Notes: generated from the sequence alone by a model not told the origin. A stretch of DNA of 7,497 bases from Deltaproteobacteria bacterium (GCA_016218905.1 JACRCS010000158.1:1-7497), one strand, 5' to 3'; counted from the first letter of the stretch, positions 1 to 6,602 are shown. Translations and numbers: made by a program.

Positions 1-1
1 G

Positions 2-859
2 GCCTCCCCGCCCACCCTCCCTAGCGCTGTCCCCGCCTCCGACAGCGGTGAAGGCAACGAGGCGCGCCGCCGGAAGCACTTCGCCTCCCGGGGCGCGAGC
101 GCGGAGGAGCTGCTGATGAAGAGGGACCTGCGATCGCTCGCTCCCGATGAGGAGACGAGGCTGCACGCGGTCCTCCAGCTCCTCCTCGCGAAGCTCTTCA
201 CCCGGCCCGGCCGCCGCTACCGCACCGGCTCCCGAGGCCGGACGATCGAGTTCCGCGGCACGTTCCGAAAGAGCGTACGCTCCCAAGGCGAGTTCCTGAC
301 GCTCGTCCGCCGCGAGCCGAAGCTCGTCCGCCGAAGGATCGCGCTCCTCGGCGACGTCTCCGGCTCCATGGACGTATACAGCCGCTTCTTTCTCCGCCTC
401 TCCCAGGGCATCGCGAGGCTGGAGCCCCACACGGAGGTGTACGCCTTTTCGACGCGCCTCTTCCGCCTCACCGAGACCGTCCGCAGCAGAGATTTCGCCT
501 TCGCCCTCGAGAGGCTGAGTGCGCAGACCGTGGGCTGGTCGGGGGGCACCCGCATCGGCGACTGCCTCAAGGAGTTCAACGACGCGCTGGGCCGCGAGTC
601 GCACCTGCGGCAGGTCGTCGCCGTGATCTTCAGCGACGGCTGGGACCGGGGCGACGCCGCGACGCTGCGGCGGGAGATGGTCCGGCTCAAGGGCTCGGCC
701 GCGCGGGTGTACTGGCTTAACCCCCTGAAGGGCGATCCGGACTACCGCCCGCTCTGCCGGGGCATGTCCACCGCCCTGCCCTACCTCGACGGTTTCTTCG
801 CGGCCCACAACGCGGAGAGCCTCGCCCGCTTCGCCCGGCGTCTCGCACGGGTCCGCTGA
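2..859 (+). CDS. VWA domain protein, CoxE-like (5' end outside window)
   Basis: The frame is open from base 2, so the gene begins upstream; the ATG at 116 is an internal Met rather than a convincing start. It has no Shine-Dalgarno site, and the preceding codons already read like the family (residues [20 protein letters not shown] around it). About 285 residues are visible. A complete metal-ion-dependent adhesion site is present: DVSGSMD (DxSxS) at 353-373, a Thr in GGTRIG near 548, and the Asp of SDGWD near 635. This is the fold of CoxE-type VWA proteins, which in characterised systems work with a MoxR-type AAA+ ATPase in maturation of metalloenzymes such as carbon monoxide dehydrogenase. The ATPase would be expected upstream but cannot be seen. 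There is no signal peptide or membrane segment in the visible part, so it is probably cytoplasmic. The target enzyme cannot be inferred. trpB2 follows after 25 bases on the same strand, so the two may be co-transcribed. Confidence 0.86.
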   Translation, partial: ASPPTLPSAVPASDSGEGNEARRRKHFASRGASAEELLMKRDLRSLAPDEETRLHAVLQLLLAKLFTRPGRRYRTGSRGRTIEFRGTFRKSVRSQGEFLTLVRREPKLVRRRIALLGDVSGSMDVYSRFFLRLSQGIARLEPHTEVYAFSTRLFRLTETVRSRDFAFALERLSAQTVGWSGGTRIGDCLKEFNDALGRESHLRQVVAVIFSDGWDRGDAATLRREMVRLKGSAARVYWLNPLKGDPDYRPLCRGMSTALPYLDGFFAAHNAESLARFARRLARVR

Positions 860-884
860 GGACCCCTTTCGGAAAGGAGCTTCC

Positions 885-2255
885 ATGACCCAGACGAAAT
901 ACCTCCTCACCGAAAAGGACATCCCGCGACAGTGGTACAACATTGCAGCCGACATGCCCAATCCCGTGCTGCCCCCCCTCCATCCGGGTACCCGTGCTCC
1001 CATCGGGCCCCAGGACCTCGCGCCGCTCTTCCCCATGTCGCTGATCGAGCAGGAGGTGAGCCGGGACCGCTGGATCGACATCCCGGCGGAGGTCCTGGAC
1101 GTCCTCGCCCTCTGGCGACCGACCCCGCTCTTCCGCGCCAGGCGCCTGGAAGAGGCGCTGCGCACCCCGGCACGGATCTACTACAAGTACGAAGGGGTGA
1201 GCCCCGCGGGCAGCCACAAACCCAACACGAGCGTGCCGCAGGTCTACTACAACCAGCGCGAGGGTGTGAAGCGGATCGCGACGGAGACGGGCGCCGGCCA
1301 ATGGGGAAGCGCGCTGTCGCTGGCGTGCAGGCTCTTCGGGCTCGAGGCCAAGGTGTACATGGTCAAGGTCTCGTACGAGCAGAAGCCCTACCGCCGGATC
1401 ATGATGGAAACCTGGGGCGGCAAGGTCACGGCGAGCCCGTCGACCGAGACGGAAGCCGGCCGGAAGACCCTCGCCGAGGACCCGAACTCGAGGGGCTCCC
1501 TGGGCATCGCGATCTCCGAGGCGGTGGAGGACGCGGTGGGCCGGGAGGACACCAAGTACGCGCTCGGCTCTGTGTTGAACCACGTCCTCCTGCACCAGAC
1601 GGTCATCGGGCTCGAGACGAAGAAGCAGATGGAGCTGGCGGGCGACTACCCGGACGTGGTCCTGGCCTGCTGCGGGGGCGGTTCCAACTTCGCGGGTATC
1701 TCCTTCCCCTTCCTCCAGGACAAGTTCCACGGCCAGCGCGTCGACTTCGTGGCCTGCGAGCCCTCGGCCTGCCCCACGCTGACCCGGGGCCACTTCCACT
1801 ACGACTTCGGCGACACGGTCGGGATGACTCCGCTCGTGCCGATGCACACCCTGGGGCACACGTTCATGCCGGCCGGTATCCACGCGGGAGGGCTCCGTTA
1901 CCACGGCATGGCGCCTCTGGTGAGCCAGCTCCTGAAAGACGGGCTCATCCGCGCCGCGGCGTTCCAGCAGAAGGAGTGCTTCGAGGCGGCGGTGCTCTTT
2001 GCGCGCCACGAGGGCATCATCCCGGCCCCCGAGTCCTCCCACGCGATCCGCGGCGCGATCAACGAGGCGCTCCTGGCGAAGGAGAAGGGCGAGGCCAAGA
2101 CGATCCTCTTCCTCCTCTCCGGCCACGGTCACTTCGACATGGCGGCCTACGAAGCCTACTTCTCGGGCCGGCTCGAAGACTACACACTGCCGCAGGCCGA
2201 GATCGACGCCGCCTGGGAGGCCGTCAAGTGCTTCCCGGCGCCCGTCGCGCCCTGA
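885..2255 (+). CDS. trpB: Tryptophan synthase beta chain, TrpB2 type
   Basis: A 456-aa PLP enzyme (fold type II) that joins indole and L-serine to give L-tryptophan in the cytoplasm. The ATG is preceded by AAAGGAG at 873-879 with 5-base spacing. It is of the longer TrpB2 class (about 420-460 aa; classical TrpB1 is about 400): the PLP lysine is K112 in GSHKPN, the catalytic Glu is E134 in ETGAGQWG (TrpB1 has GQHG), the phosphate-binding loop is GGGSN at 264-268, and the TrpB2-like tail motifs PESSHA (382-387) and LSGHGHFD (411-418) are present. All expected active-site residues are there. No trpA or other trp gene lies in the window; the neighbours are a VWA protein and a sigma factor. TrpB2 enzymes often stand alone and bind TrpA poorly, and have been proposed to salvage free indole or to use another beta-substituted serine. 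Which applies here cannot be told from sequence. The first 60 or so residues form the extra N-terminal segment typical of TrpB2. Confidence 0.94.
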   Translation: MTQTKYLLTEKDIPRQWYNIAADMPNPVLPPLHPGTRAPIGPQDLAPLFPMSLIEQEVSRDRWIDIPAEVLDVLALWRPTPLFRARRLEEALRTPARIYYKYEGVSPAGSHKPNTSVPQVYYNQREGVKRIATETGAGQWGSALSLACRLFGLEAKVYMVKVSYEQKPYRRIMMETWGGKVTASPSTETEAGRKTLAEDPNSRGSLGIAISEAVEDAVGREDTKYALGSVLNHVLLHQTVIGLETKKQMELAGDYPDVVLACCGGGSNFAGISFPFLQDKFHGQRVDFVACEPSACPTLTRGHFHYDFGDTVGMTPLVPMHTLGHTFMPAGIHAGGLRYHGMAPLVSQLLKDGLIRAAAFQQKECFEAAVLFARHEGIIPAPESSHAIRGAINEALLAKEKGEAKTILFLLSGHGHFDMAAYEAYFSGRLEDYTLPQAEIDAAWEAVKCFPAPVAP

Positions 2256-2261
2256 ACCGAA

Positions 2262-2285
2262 GGAGGGCCGCCTCGGCGGCCCTCC
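2262..2285 (+). terminator. Hairpin after trpB2 (possible terminator)
   Basis: Six bases after the trpB2 stop is a perfect 10-bp GC stem, GGAGGGCCGC / GCGGCCCTCC, around a CTCG loop. It is followed by a C-rich, pyrimidine stretch with no T-run, so it is not a canonical intrinsic terminator. It could act as a weak terminator, a Rho-assisted end or a 3' stabilising stem. The position directly after the stop supports a 3'-end role. Confidence 0.5.
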
Positions 2286-2458
2286 CCCGTCCCCTCCCCC
2301 ATCCCCTCCCGGCGGGACGCGCGGCCGCGGGTCCGATCGGATACGCGCGCGCCCCTCTTCCCCGCTAGTTTCGGTCGACTCCCCCTTCCCTCGGTCTGTC
2401 GAACGGCCCAGAAGGCGCTTTTTCGGCCGCACGGCCTCCCGCCCAAAGATGACCGGAT

Positions 2459-2518
2459 GGGTCTAAACACTCGGATAGACCTCTTATCCCTCCGGGTAAA
2501 ACCGGGATCCGGGGTCTA
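2459..2518. promoter_or_regulatory. Cluster of GGTCTA/TAGACC motifs (possible operator)
   Basis: GGGTCTA occurs at 2459-2465 and again at 2512-2518, and an inverted TAGACC at 2476-2481. The first and inverted copies form a short dyad (GGTCTA, 10-base spacer, TAGACC). All three lie 70-130 bases before the sigma factor start, in the stretch that is less GC-rich. They could bind a regulator of the sigma gene or form part of a leader hairpin. The motif is only six to seven bases long, so chance is possible and no regulator is identified. Confidence 0.25.
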
Positions 2519-2576
2519 TGAAAATTCGTCGGCGCCCGACTATAGTTGTGCCCGCTCAGCCAATAAATAGGCTCGC

Positions 2577-2584
2577 GGAGGTGA
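2577..2584 (+). promoter_or_regulatory. Shine-Dalgarno site that fixes the sigma factor start
   Basis: GGAGGTGA, close to the full anti-16S complement, ends its GGAGG core 5 bases before the ATG at 2587. The earlier in-frame ATG at 2518 has only GGGG-type sequence in front and would add 23 residues unlike any sigma region, so 2587 is preferred. Confidence 0.8.
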
Positions 2585-2586
2585 CG

Positions 2587-3492
2587 ATGACTCCAGATCT
2601 TGCGGAAAACCTCTACGCCGATTCAGCCGCCGAGCTCCAGGACGAGAGGCGCGGGACGGGCCAACCATCCAGCTCGATGGGGCTCTACCTGCGCGACATC
2701 CGGCGCACGCGCCTGCTCTGCGCCGAAGAGGAGATCGAGCTCGCCCACCGGATCGAGACAGGCGATGAGAACGCGCGCGCCCGGATGATCGAGTCGAACC
2801 TGCGACTCGTCGTCAAGATCGCAAAGCGTTACGTCAACCGCGGCCTACCGTTCATGGACCTGATCGAAGAGGGGAACGTCGGACTGATCAAAGCCGTCGA
2901 ACGGTTCAAGGCCTCAAAGGGGTGCCGCTTCTCCACCTACGCCACCTGGTGGATTCGTCAGTCCATCGAGCGGGCCCTAACGAACCAGGTGCGCACGGTG
3001 CGGCTTCCCGTTCACGTCTCGGACGACGTCGAACGCTTGAACCGTTGCACCGAACTGCTCCACCGGCGCCTCGGCCGCTACCCTGGCGAAGACGAGCTGG
3101 CCGAGGAAACCGGGTTCACGGTGGCGTACGTGTACCGGCTCCAGTCGATCCGGCGAAAGGTCTTCTCCATCGACCAGGCGCTCGATGCCGACGGCGACTT
3201 CACGCTCCAGGACAAGCTGGAGGACCCGACTGCCAGGGATCCGGTAGACACGATCCACATCGACAAGATGCGGCGCTTCGTCCTCCACAAGCTCACTCAC
3301 CTCACGGACCGCGAGCGGCGGATCCTCTCGATGCGCTTCGGCCTCGAGGACGAAGAGGGCATGACTCTCGAGAAGATCGGGAAGGAGTTCGGCGTCACCC
3401 GGGAACGCATCCGGCAGATCCAGGTAGAGGCCCTCGAGAAGCTTCGGGGCGCCCTGGAAGACGAAGGCATCGGCTTCCACGAAGCCACGTAA
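2587..3492 (+). CDS. Sigma-70 family RNA polymerase sigma factor, RpoS-like
   Basis: Directs core RNA polymerase to a promoter set. From the ATG at 2587 the protein is 301 aa; an upstream in-frame ATG at 2518 would give 324. Regions in order: 1.2 (GLYLRDI, about 32-38), 2.1-2.4 (about 65-131, with [19 protein letters not shown] and [17 protein letters not shown] for core binding and -10 recognition), 3 (about 134-215, starting RTVRLPVHV) and 4 (about 237-290, with the -35-binding helix-turn-helix ending in TRERIRQIQ). There is no acidic region 1.1 and no long spacer, so it is not the housekeeping RpoD. Length (E. coli RpoS is 330 aa), the region 2 wording [17 protein letters not shown] and the short tail after region 4 resemble RpoS, i.e. 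a general-stress or stationary-phase group 2 sigma. The exact subgroup is an inference. It appears monocistronic, bounded by hairpins on both sides; the upstream TAGACC motifs and leader are the only visible regulation. Confidence 0.94.
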   Translation: MTPDLAENLYADSAAELQDERRGTGQPSSSMGLYLRDIRRTRLLCAEEEIELAHRIETGDENARARMIESNLRLVVKIAKRYVNRGLPFMDLIEEGNVGLIKAVERFKASKGCRFSTYATWWIRQSIERALTNQVRTVRLPVHVSDDVERLNRCTELLHRRLGRYPGEDELAEETGFTVAYVYRLQSIRRKVFSIDQALDADGDFTLQDKLEDPTARDPVDTIHIDKMRRFVLHKLTHLTDRERRILSMRFGLEDEEGMTLEKIGKEFGVTRERIRQIQVEALEKLRGALEDEGIGFHEAT

Positions 3493-3508
3493 CCGGGTTC
3501 GACGCGCC

Positions 3509-3537
3509 GCGGAGAAGGGCCGCGTGCCCTTCTCCGC
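3509..3537 (+). terminator. Hairpin terminator after the sigma factor gene
   Basis: Sixteen bases after the TAA is a perfect 12-bp stem, GCGGAGAAGGGC / GCCCTTCTCCGC, with a 5-base CGCGT loop. The following bases (TCTCCGTTCC) are pyrimidine-rich but not a T-run. Stem length, perfection and position support a transcript end, though the tail is weak. Confidence 0.65.
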
Positions 3538-3686
3538 TCTCCGTTCCGGGCGGTACTTCACCCGGATACGCCTTTTAGCCTACCGGCCATCGGTTTTTAT
3601 CCCCTCCGATCTTGGCCCGCCTTCACGCTCTCCTTATTGTTGCTTCGAGTCAGTCTCGCTGAGGCAAGAAAGCCCGCAAAGACCGA

Positions 3687-3714
3687 CCTTCAAATGGGCT
3701 ACCCGAGAAGGAGG
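3687..3714 (+). promoter_or_regulatory. Leader hairpin overlapping the PRC-barrel Shine-Dalgarno site
   Basis: CCTTC (3687-3691) can pair with GAAGG (3707-3711), and inside it GGG (3696-3698) with CCC (3702-3704), leaving a CTA loop. The paired GAAGG is the first half of AAGGAGGT (3708-3715), a perfect anti-16S match 6 bases before the ATG at 3722. The fold would partly hide the ribosome site, so it could tune translation. The outer stem is only 5 bp, so function is unproven. The Shine-Dalgarno itself is firm and decides the start. The rest of the leader (3538-3686) is less GC-rich and probably holds the promoter, but I could not place its boxes. Confidence 0.4.
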
Positions 3715-3721
3715 TTCAGCC

Positions 3722-4081
3722 ATGGCATTCGGAATGAAAGGCGGCGGCCCGGGCCCCGAGGTGATGGGCGCCAATGACTTGGTGGGCGATCACGTCGTGA
3801 ATTCGAAGGGTGAAAGGCTTGGGAAGATCGAAGAGATCATGATCGATATGGGCACCGGAAAGGTTGCCTATGCCGTGCTCTCGTTCGGCGGCATCCTCGG
3901 CATCGGAGACAAGCTCTTCGCCATTCCATGGAGCGCGTTGAGGCTCGACCCCGCCAACAAGCAGTTCGTGTTCGACGTGGACAAGGAACGGCTGGACAAA
4001 GCACCCGGTTTCGACAAGGATCACTGGCCCCACATGGCCGACATGAAGTGGGCTCAGGAGATCCACTCCTACTGGGTCTAG
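3722..4081 (+). CDS. PRC-barrel domain protein
   Basis: A 119-aa soluble protein of one PRC-barrel domain, the small beta-barrel first seen in photosynthetic reaction-centre H subunits and in the 16S processing factor RimM. The barrel covers about residues 15-90: ANDLVGDHVVNSKGERLGKI, then an IDMGTGKVAYAVLSFGG strand pair, then GDKLFAIPWSAL, DPANKQFVFDVDKE. A family-typical tail follows (APGFDKDHWPHMAD, then a W and IHSYW near the end). Free-standing proteins with this tail are common in soil bacteria and are often linked to stress or general housekeeping, but their function is not established. There is no signal peptide or membrane segment. The start is set by AAGGAGGT at 3708-3715; the same frame is open upstream to 3524 but that part is not protein-like. 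It lies alone behind the sigma factor gene with its own leader and terminator; whether that sigma factor controls it is a guess. Confidence 0.9.
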   Translation: MAFGMKGGGPGPEVMGANDLVGDHVVNSKGERLGKIEEIMIDMGTGKVAYAVLSFGGILGIGDKLFAIPWSALRLDPANKQFVFDVDKERLDKAPGFDKDHWPHMADMKWAQEIHSYWV

Positions 4082-4102
4082 CCTGTCCCGTGGGAACTCC
4101 CG

Positions 4103-4136
4103 AAAGCCCTGCAGGTCACTGCGGGGCTTTTCTCTT
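4103..4136 (+). terminator. Intrinsic terminator of the PRC-barrel gene
   Basis: AAAGCCCTGCAG / CTGCGGGGCTTT forms a 12-bp stem with one G-U pair around a GTCA loop (4103-4130), followed by TCTCTT. It starts 21 bases after the TAG. This is the clearest intrinsic terminator in the window. The A-run on its left side gives some capacity to act on the minus strand too. Confidence 0.88.
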
Positions 4137-4364
4137 GCGGCGCGACTCCGCTCCCGGCACAGGGATCTCCTCTCCCCATGGCACCTCCTCCCCCGGCGAG
4201 ACGATCTCGCCCGGGGGCACTTCTTCGCCGAGGGGTACCTCTTCTCCCTGGGGGACCTCCTGGCTCTCGGCTACCGGTTGCGCCTCCCGCGCGTCGCCGG
4301 CCGAGGGGCGGCGCGCGGAGGAAGCCCTGCGGGCCCGGCGCTTTCGGTCGCCTACCGCTGACAC
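4116..4364 (-). CDS. Doubtful small ORF with GEEVPx repeats
   Basis: A GTG-started frame of 82 codons on the minus strand. Its middle (about residues 35-69) is six copies of a GEEVPx hexapeptide, flanked by Arg/Lys/Ala-rich ends (for example DRKRRARR near the start and ESRRKRKAPQ at the end), so acidic and basic charge are separated. The repeat units differ mostly at third codon positions, which is what selection on a protein would leave. Against it: no Shine-Dalgarno before the GTG, the frame stays open upstream to about 4547 with no better start, and the stop lies inside the terminator loop of the PRC-barrel gene. I do not recognise any family. The opposite strand reads the same repeats as SSPxGT and shares the same wobble positions, so strand is uncertain too. 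Confidence 0.22.
   Translation of the reverse strand: MSAVGDRKRRARRASSARRPSAGDAREAQPVAESQEVPQGEEVPLGEEVPPGEIVSPGEEVPWGEEIPVPGAESRRKRKAPQ
4162..4269. repeat. Six degenerate 18-bp tandem units
   Basis: Units start at 4162, 4180, 4198, 4216, 4234 and 4252; the last is more diverged. A representative unit is GGTACCTCTTCTCCCTGG (4234-4251). Unit positions 1, 4, 10 and 13 are identical in all six, and positions 2, 5, 7, 8, 11 and 14 each differ in only one unit. Positions 3, 6, 9 and 12 are freely variable (position 15 in one unit), and the last triplet differs throughout. This 3-base periodicity implies that the array has been, or still is, coding: GEEVPx on the minus strand or SSPxGT on the plus strand. 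The two frames share their third positions, so the pattern does not say which. Confidence 0.75.
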
Positions 4365-4401
4365 GGCGCCGGTCCCGGCGGCTCCGGTTCGCCGCTCGGC
4401 T

Positions 4402-4447
4402 GGGCCTTTCGGCTCTTGACCCTCACCCCCGCGGCGCCGAAAAGCCC
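4402..4447. repeat. Imperfect inverted repeat in the convergent gap
   Basis: GGGCCTTTCGGC (4402-4413) and GCCGAAAAGCCC (4436-4447) are inverted copies with 11 of 12 bases matching, separated by 22 bases. It could fold in RNA from either strand. Neither side has a T-run, so a terminator role for the minus-strand operon is possible but weak; it lies more than 200 bases beyond the protease stop. Confidence 0.4.
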
Positions 4448-4661
4448 GAAGAGAGAACGATGCAGCCTTCGCCGCGTGGCCGAGTGCGGCCGGGCGCGGC
4501 AGGAACGGCTCTGGTTGCCCATCTCCACCCCCTCCATTCGATCGTCGTCACCTGCGCGGAGTCTACCAGCCGCAGAGGACTTGTCACCGCCCTCCGCCGG
4601 CGAAAATGCGCGCGGCTCGTCCGGGACCGAGGCGGTGGCGGCAGGGCACGGGCGCGGCGCT

Positions 4662-5909
4662 TTACGGCCGCTTCGAGAGGACGGAGATGGCCCGGATGAG
4701 CTGGCGATCCCCGCTCGCTTGGAGCTTGGCGTGCGACATGGCACCCGCGACGGCCGGTGTGAGGGGCACGACCTCAGTAGGGAGCACGACCGGCACGTCG
4801 GGCCGGATCCCCTCGTGCCAGATGGTCCGGCCGTCGGGCGTGAGCCACTCCTGGGTGGCGAGGAGCACGGCGGAGCCGTCGCTCAATGTGAACTGGTTGA
4901 GTACCGTGCCGGTGCCGAAGGTGGTCTCGCCGACCACCTTCGCCCGGCGAGCTCCCTTGAGTGAACCGGCCACGATTTCGGCTGCGCTCGCGGAACCCTG
5001 GTTGACCAGCACCGCCAGGGGCAGGTCCGTGAGCACGCCTCCCGGCTCGACGGGCACGGGCACGATCTTCCCCGCGGCGTCCTTTTCGAGCAGGACGTTA
5101 CCGTGCTCGAGGAACTGACTCGCGACCCCGATCGCCTCGTCCAGCAGCCCCCCCGGATCGTTTCGGAGATCGAGGATGACGCCGCGGAGGTCCTCCTTCC
5201 GGACCTCGCGCAGCGCGGCCCGCAGGTCCGTCGTAACGCCCTTGCTGAAGCTGGCGATCCGCACGTGGGCGAGGTCGGTACCGGGGAGCCGGCGCCACGT
5301 CACACTGTGGATCAGGATGCGGGCCCTCGTGAGGGTGATGTCGCGGAGAGACTTCGTGGCGGGGCGAAGAATGCTGAGGGTCACCTTCGTGCCGGCCCGG
5401 CCGAGGATGCGCGCGACCACCTGCTCCAGGGGCAGCCCGCTCACGTCCACCCCGTCGACCTTCAGGATCACGTCACCCGGGCGCAGTCCCGCCCGTTGCG
5501 CCGGCGAGCCGTCCATCGGGGCCACGACGACCACACGGTCGTCCTTCATCTGCACTTCGGCGCCGATGCCCTCGAAGCCTCCCTGCGTCAGGTTCCTCGC
5601 TTCCTTGGCCATCTCGGGCGTCAGGAAGCCGCTGTGCCCCGTGTCGCCGAGCGCGTTCACGAGGCCGCTGATGGCGCCGTAGGCGAGCCGGCGGGGCTTG
5701 ACCGCCGCGCGGTCGACGTAGAAGCGGTCGACGAGGTTCCACGCCTCCGCCATGAGCCGGAATTCGGTCTGCGCCGACGTCGGGATGTGCGCCGGGGGAA
5801 CGAAGGCGAAGAGGAAACGGTAGGAGACGAAGACGCCGCCGGCGAGGCCGGTCAGGCCCGCGCCCAAGATCAAAGCTGCGAATAAGAGACGGCGTACCCG
5901 GCGGTCCAT
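4662..5909 (-). CDS. S41 family C-terminal processing peptidase (CtpA/Prc-like)
   Basis: A 415-aa envelope protease. Order: a basic N-terminus and a single membrane segment or uncleaved signal (about residues 8-37, LLFAALILGAGLTGLAGGVF and on), an N-terminal helical part (about 45-105), a PDZ domain (about 110-183, with PAQRAGLRPGDVILKVDG) that would bind substrate C-termini, then the S41 catalytic core (about 190-375). The nucleophile is S308 in GSASAAEI. In Tsp and CtpB the catalytic Lys sits 25 residues after the Ser in a GKG motif, followed four residues later by a Gln; here these are T333 (FGTGTVL) and L337. The rest of the core is intact (VILDLRNDPGG, TPDGRTIWHEGI, PDV), so this looks like a natural subfamily rather than decay. 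Start: ATG with GAGGGG seven bases upstream. It is the last gene of the minus-strand run, 66 bases after the RdgC-like gene. Likely acts in the periplasm, or outside the membrane, on envelope proteins; whether it is proteolytic with this site is open. Confidence 0.92.
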   Translation of the reverse strand: MDRRVRRLLFAALILGAGLTGLAGGVFVSYRFLFAFVPPAHIPTSAQTEFRLMAEAWNLVDRFYVDRAAVKPRRLAYGAISGLVNALGDTGHSGFLTPEMAKEARNLTQGGFEGIGAEVQMKDDRVVVVAPMDGSPAQRAGLRPGDVILKVDGVDVSGLPLEQVVARILGRAGTKVTLSILRPATKSLRDITLTRARILIHSVTWRRLPGTDLAHVRIASFSKGVTTDLRAALREVRKEDLRGVILDLRNDPGGLLDEAIGVASQFLEHGNVLLEKDAAGKIVPVPVEPGGVLTDLPLAVLVNQGSASAAEIVAGSLKGARRAKVVGETTFGTGTVLNQFTLSDGSAVLLATQEWLTPDGRTIWHEGIRPDVPVVLPTEVVPLTPAVAGAMSHAKLQASGDRQLIRAISVLSKRP

Positions 5910-5975
5910 ACGACGGCCCCTCAGGGAAGCTCGGCCGGCACAGGGGCGGCAGCCCTATCCGCGGAGCAGGTGGTC

Positions 5976-6599
5976 CTACCGAGCGACCGAGGGAATGAAA
6001 GAGGTCGGTGTGATGCTCTCGAGCGTCTCGGGCGCATCGTCACCCAGCAGCCGCAGCGCGAGGGCGTAGGGGAAGAGGGGCCGGAGCTTCCGCCCGAAGG
6101 TCTTCTCGAAGAGCGTCCGGAAGGCCTCGTTGGCGCGCTCCGACGTGCTCCAGACGAGAACGTCCCCACGGTCCAGGTCCCAGGAGACGTCGATCCCCTG
6201 GCAGGAGGGGATGACCCGCTCGAGGAGCCTCCGCGTCACGATCTCGACGATCTCCTCTCTCTCGGCCCGAGTCAGGTCCTCGCGCCCCGCCTTGAGCTTC
6301 CACTCTGCCTCGAGCTTCCGGCACTCCTGCTTCAGGAAGCGCGAGGGAATGCGCTTGGTGTCGATGCGCAGCGTGAGATTGATCGAGCTCTCGACGAGCC
6401 AGCGGTCCAGGTGCAGCTCGGAACCGAAGAGATCGTCCACCGGCGCCCAGCCCATCACCTGTTCCCGGGTGTCCTCGGGCTCGAAGTCGCGAAAGCCGAG
6501 CTGCTGGATCGACTGCTCGTAGAGATCCCGGAAATCGGGGGGAAGCTCACCGTCGACGGCGTAGCGCCGAAAGCGAATCCCGCCGTTCAGAATGCCCAT
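5976..6599 (-). CDS. Short RdgC-like protein (recombination-associated)
   Basis: A 207-aa soluble protein resembling RdgC, the ring-forming DNA-binding protein that restrains RecA in E. coli. Matches to the family pattern: an N-terminal strand with xRYxVxGELPxDF (about 11-23), a GWAPVDD turn (50-56, like the GWVPP of E. coli RdgC), a strand of basic LRIDTKRIPSRFLKQE (77-92), a charged helix of KLEAEWKLKAGREDLTRAER type, then LLERVIPSCQGIDVSWDLDR, corresponding to the LLPRAF...WID stretch, and an FxxTFGRKLRPLFPY end (163-178). E. coli RdgC is 303 aa; this protein ends about 100 residues earlier, as do relatives I recall from myxobacteria, so it is a short form rather than an obvious truncation. 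Start: ATG with AGGAGGT at 6603-6609 just upstream. It follows the nucleotidase gene by 47 bases and shares an operon with ligA, which fits a DNA maintenance role. The match is by eye and distant; the biochemical role is inferred. Confidence 0.75.
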   Translation of the reverse strand: MGILNGGIRFRRYAVDGELPPDFRDLYEQSIQQLGFRDFEPEDTREQVMGWAPVDDLFGSELHLDRWLVESSINLTLRIDTKRIPSRFLKQECRKLEAEWKLKAGREDLTRAEREEIVEIVTRRLLERVIPSCQGIDVSWDLDRGDVLVWSTSERANEAFRTLFEKTFGRKLRPLFPYALALRLLGDDAPETLESITPTSFIPSVAR

Positions 6600-6602
6600 G
6601 GC

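Larger units (their letters stand above)
2286..2586. other. Intergenic region upstream of the sigma factor gene
   Basis: No gene is seen here. The first half is GC-rich, C-heavy and featureless. From about 2440 the composition becomes less GC-rich, as expected for a promoter region. It holds three copies of a TAGACC/GGTCTA motif (listed separately) and a TATAGT at 2541-2546 that could be a -10 box. No convincing TTGACA-like -35 hexamer sits 16-18 bases before it, so a promoter is only suspected. A short AGCC/GGCT stem with an 8-base AT loop lies just before the Shine-Dalgarno site. Confidence 0.45.
4137..4661. other. Convergent intergenic region without a recognised gene
   Basis: About 525 bases between the PRC-barrel terminator and the end of the S41 protease gene, where the two sets of transcripts meet. 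It contains the 18-bp repeats and an inverted repeat (both listed), and CACCGCC / GGCGGTG arms at 4585-4591 and 4631-4637. Several frames are open, as expected in GC-rich DNA, but none has a good start with a ribosome site or a recognisable product. No clear intrinsic terminator for the minus-strand operon was found. The repeat and its surroundings could be a decayed gene. Confidence 0.5.

Noticed and set aside
717..2432. A very long open frame (about 571 codons) on the minus strand over trpB2, and another of about 478 codons on the plus strand in a different frame
   Set aside because: Both are shadows created by the GC-rich third positions of trpB2. Their products are Arg/Gly/Pro/Ala-rich without domains, and trpB2 in this region has every family motif.
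2518..2586. N-terminal extension of the sigma factor by 23 residues from the ATG at 2518
   Set aside because: The ATG at 2587 has GGAGGTGA at ideal spacing, and the extra residues resemble no sigma region; the stretch also holds a possible -10 box.
3661..3704. Similarity of GGCAA...CGCAAAGACC in the PRC-barrel leader to the core of the c-di-GMP-I (GEMM) riboswitch
   Set aside because: The GGCAAACC, GNRA-capped stem and the second domain with its receptor are not recognisable; only short words match. A covariance search with the GEMM model would settle it.
3524..3721. N-terminal extension of the PRC-barrel gene to an earlier ATG
   Set aside because: The added 66 residues are unlike protein sequence, begin inside the sigma gene's terminator hairpin, and a perfect Shine-Dalgarno marks the ATG at 3722.
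4470..4565. tRNA-like words (TGGCCGAG, ATTCGATC) in the convergent gap
   Set aside because: No D-, anticodon- and T-arm set can be built with the right spacing, and there is no 7-bp acceptor stem with the proper distance to the T-arm.
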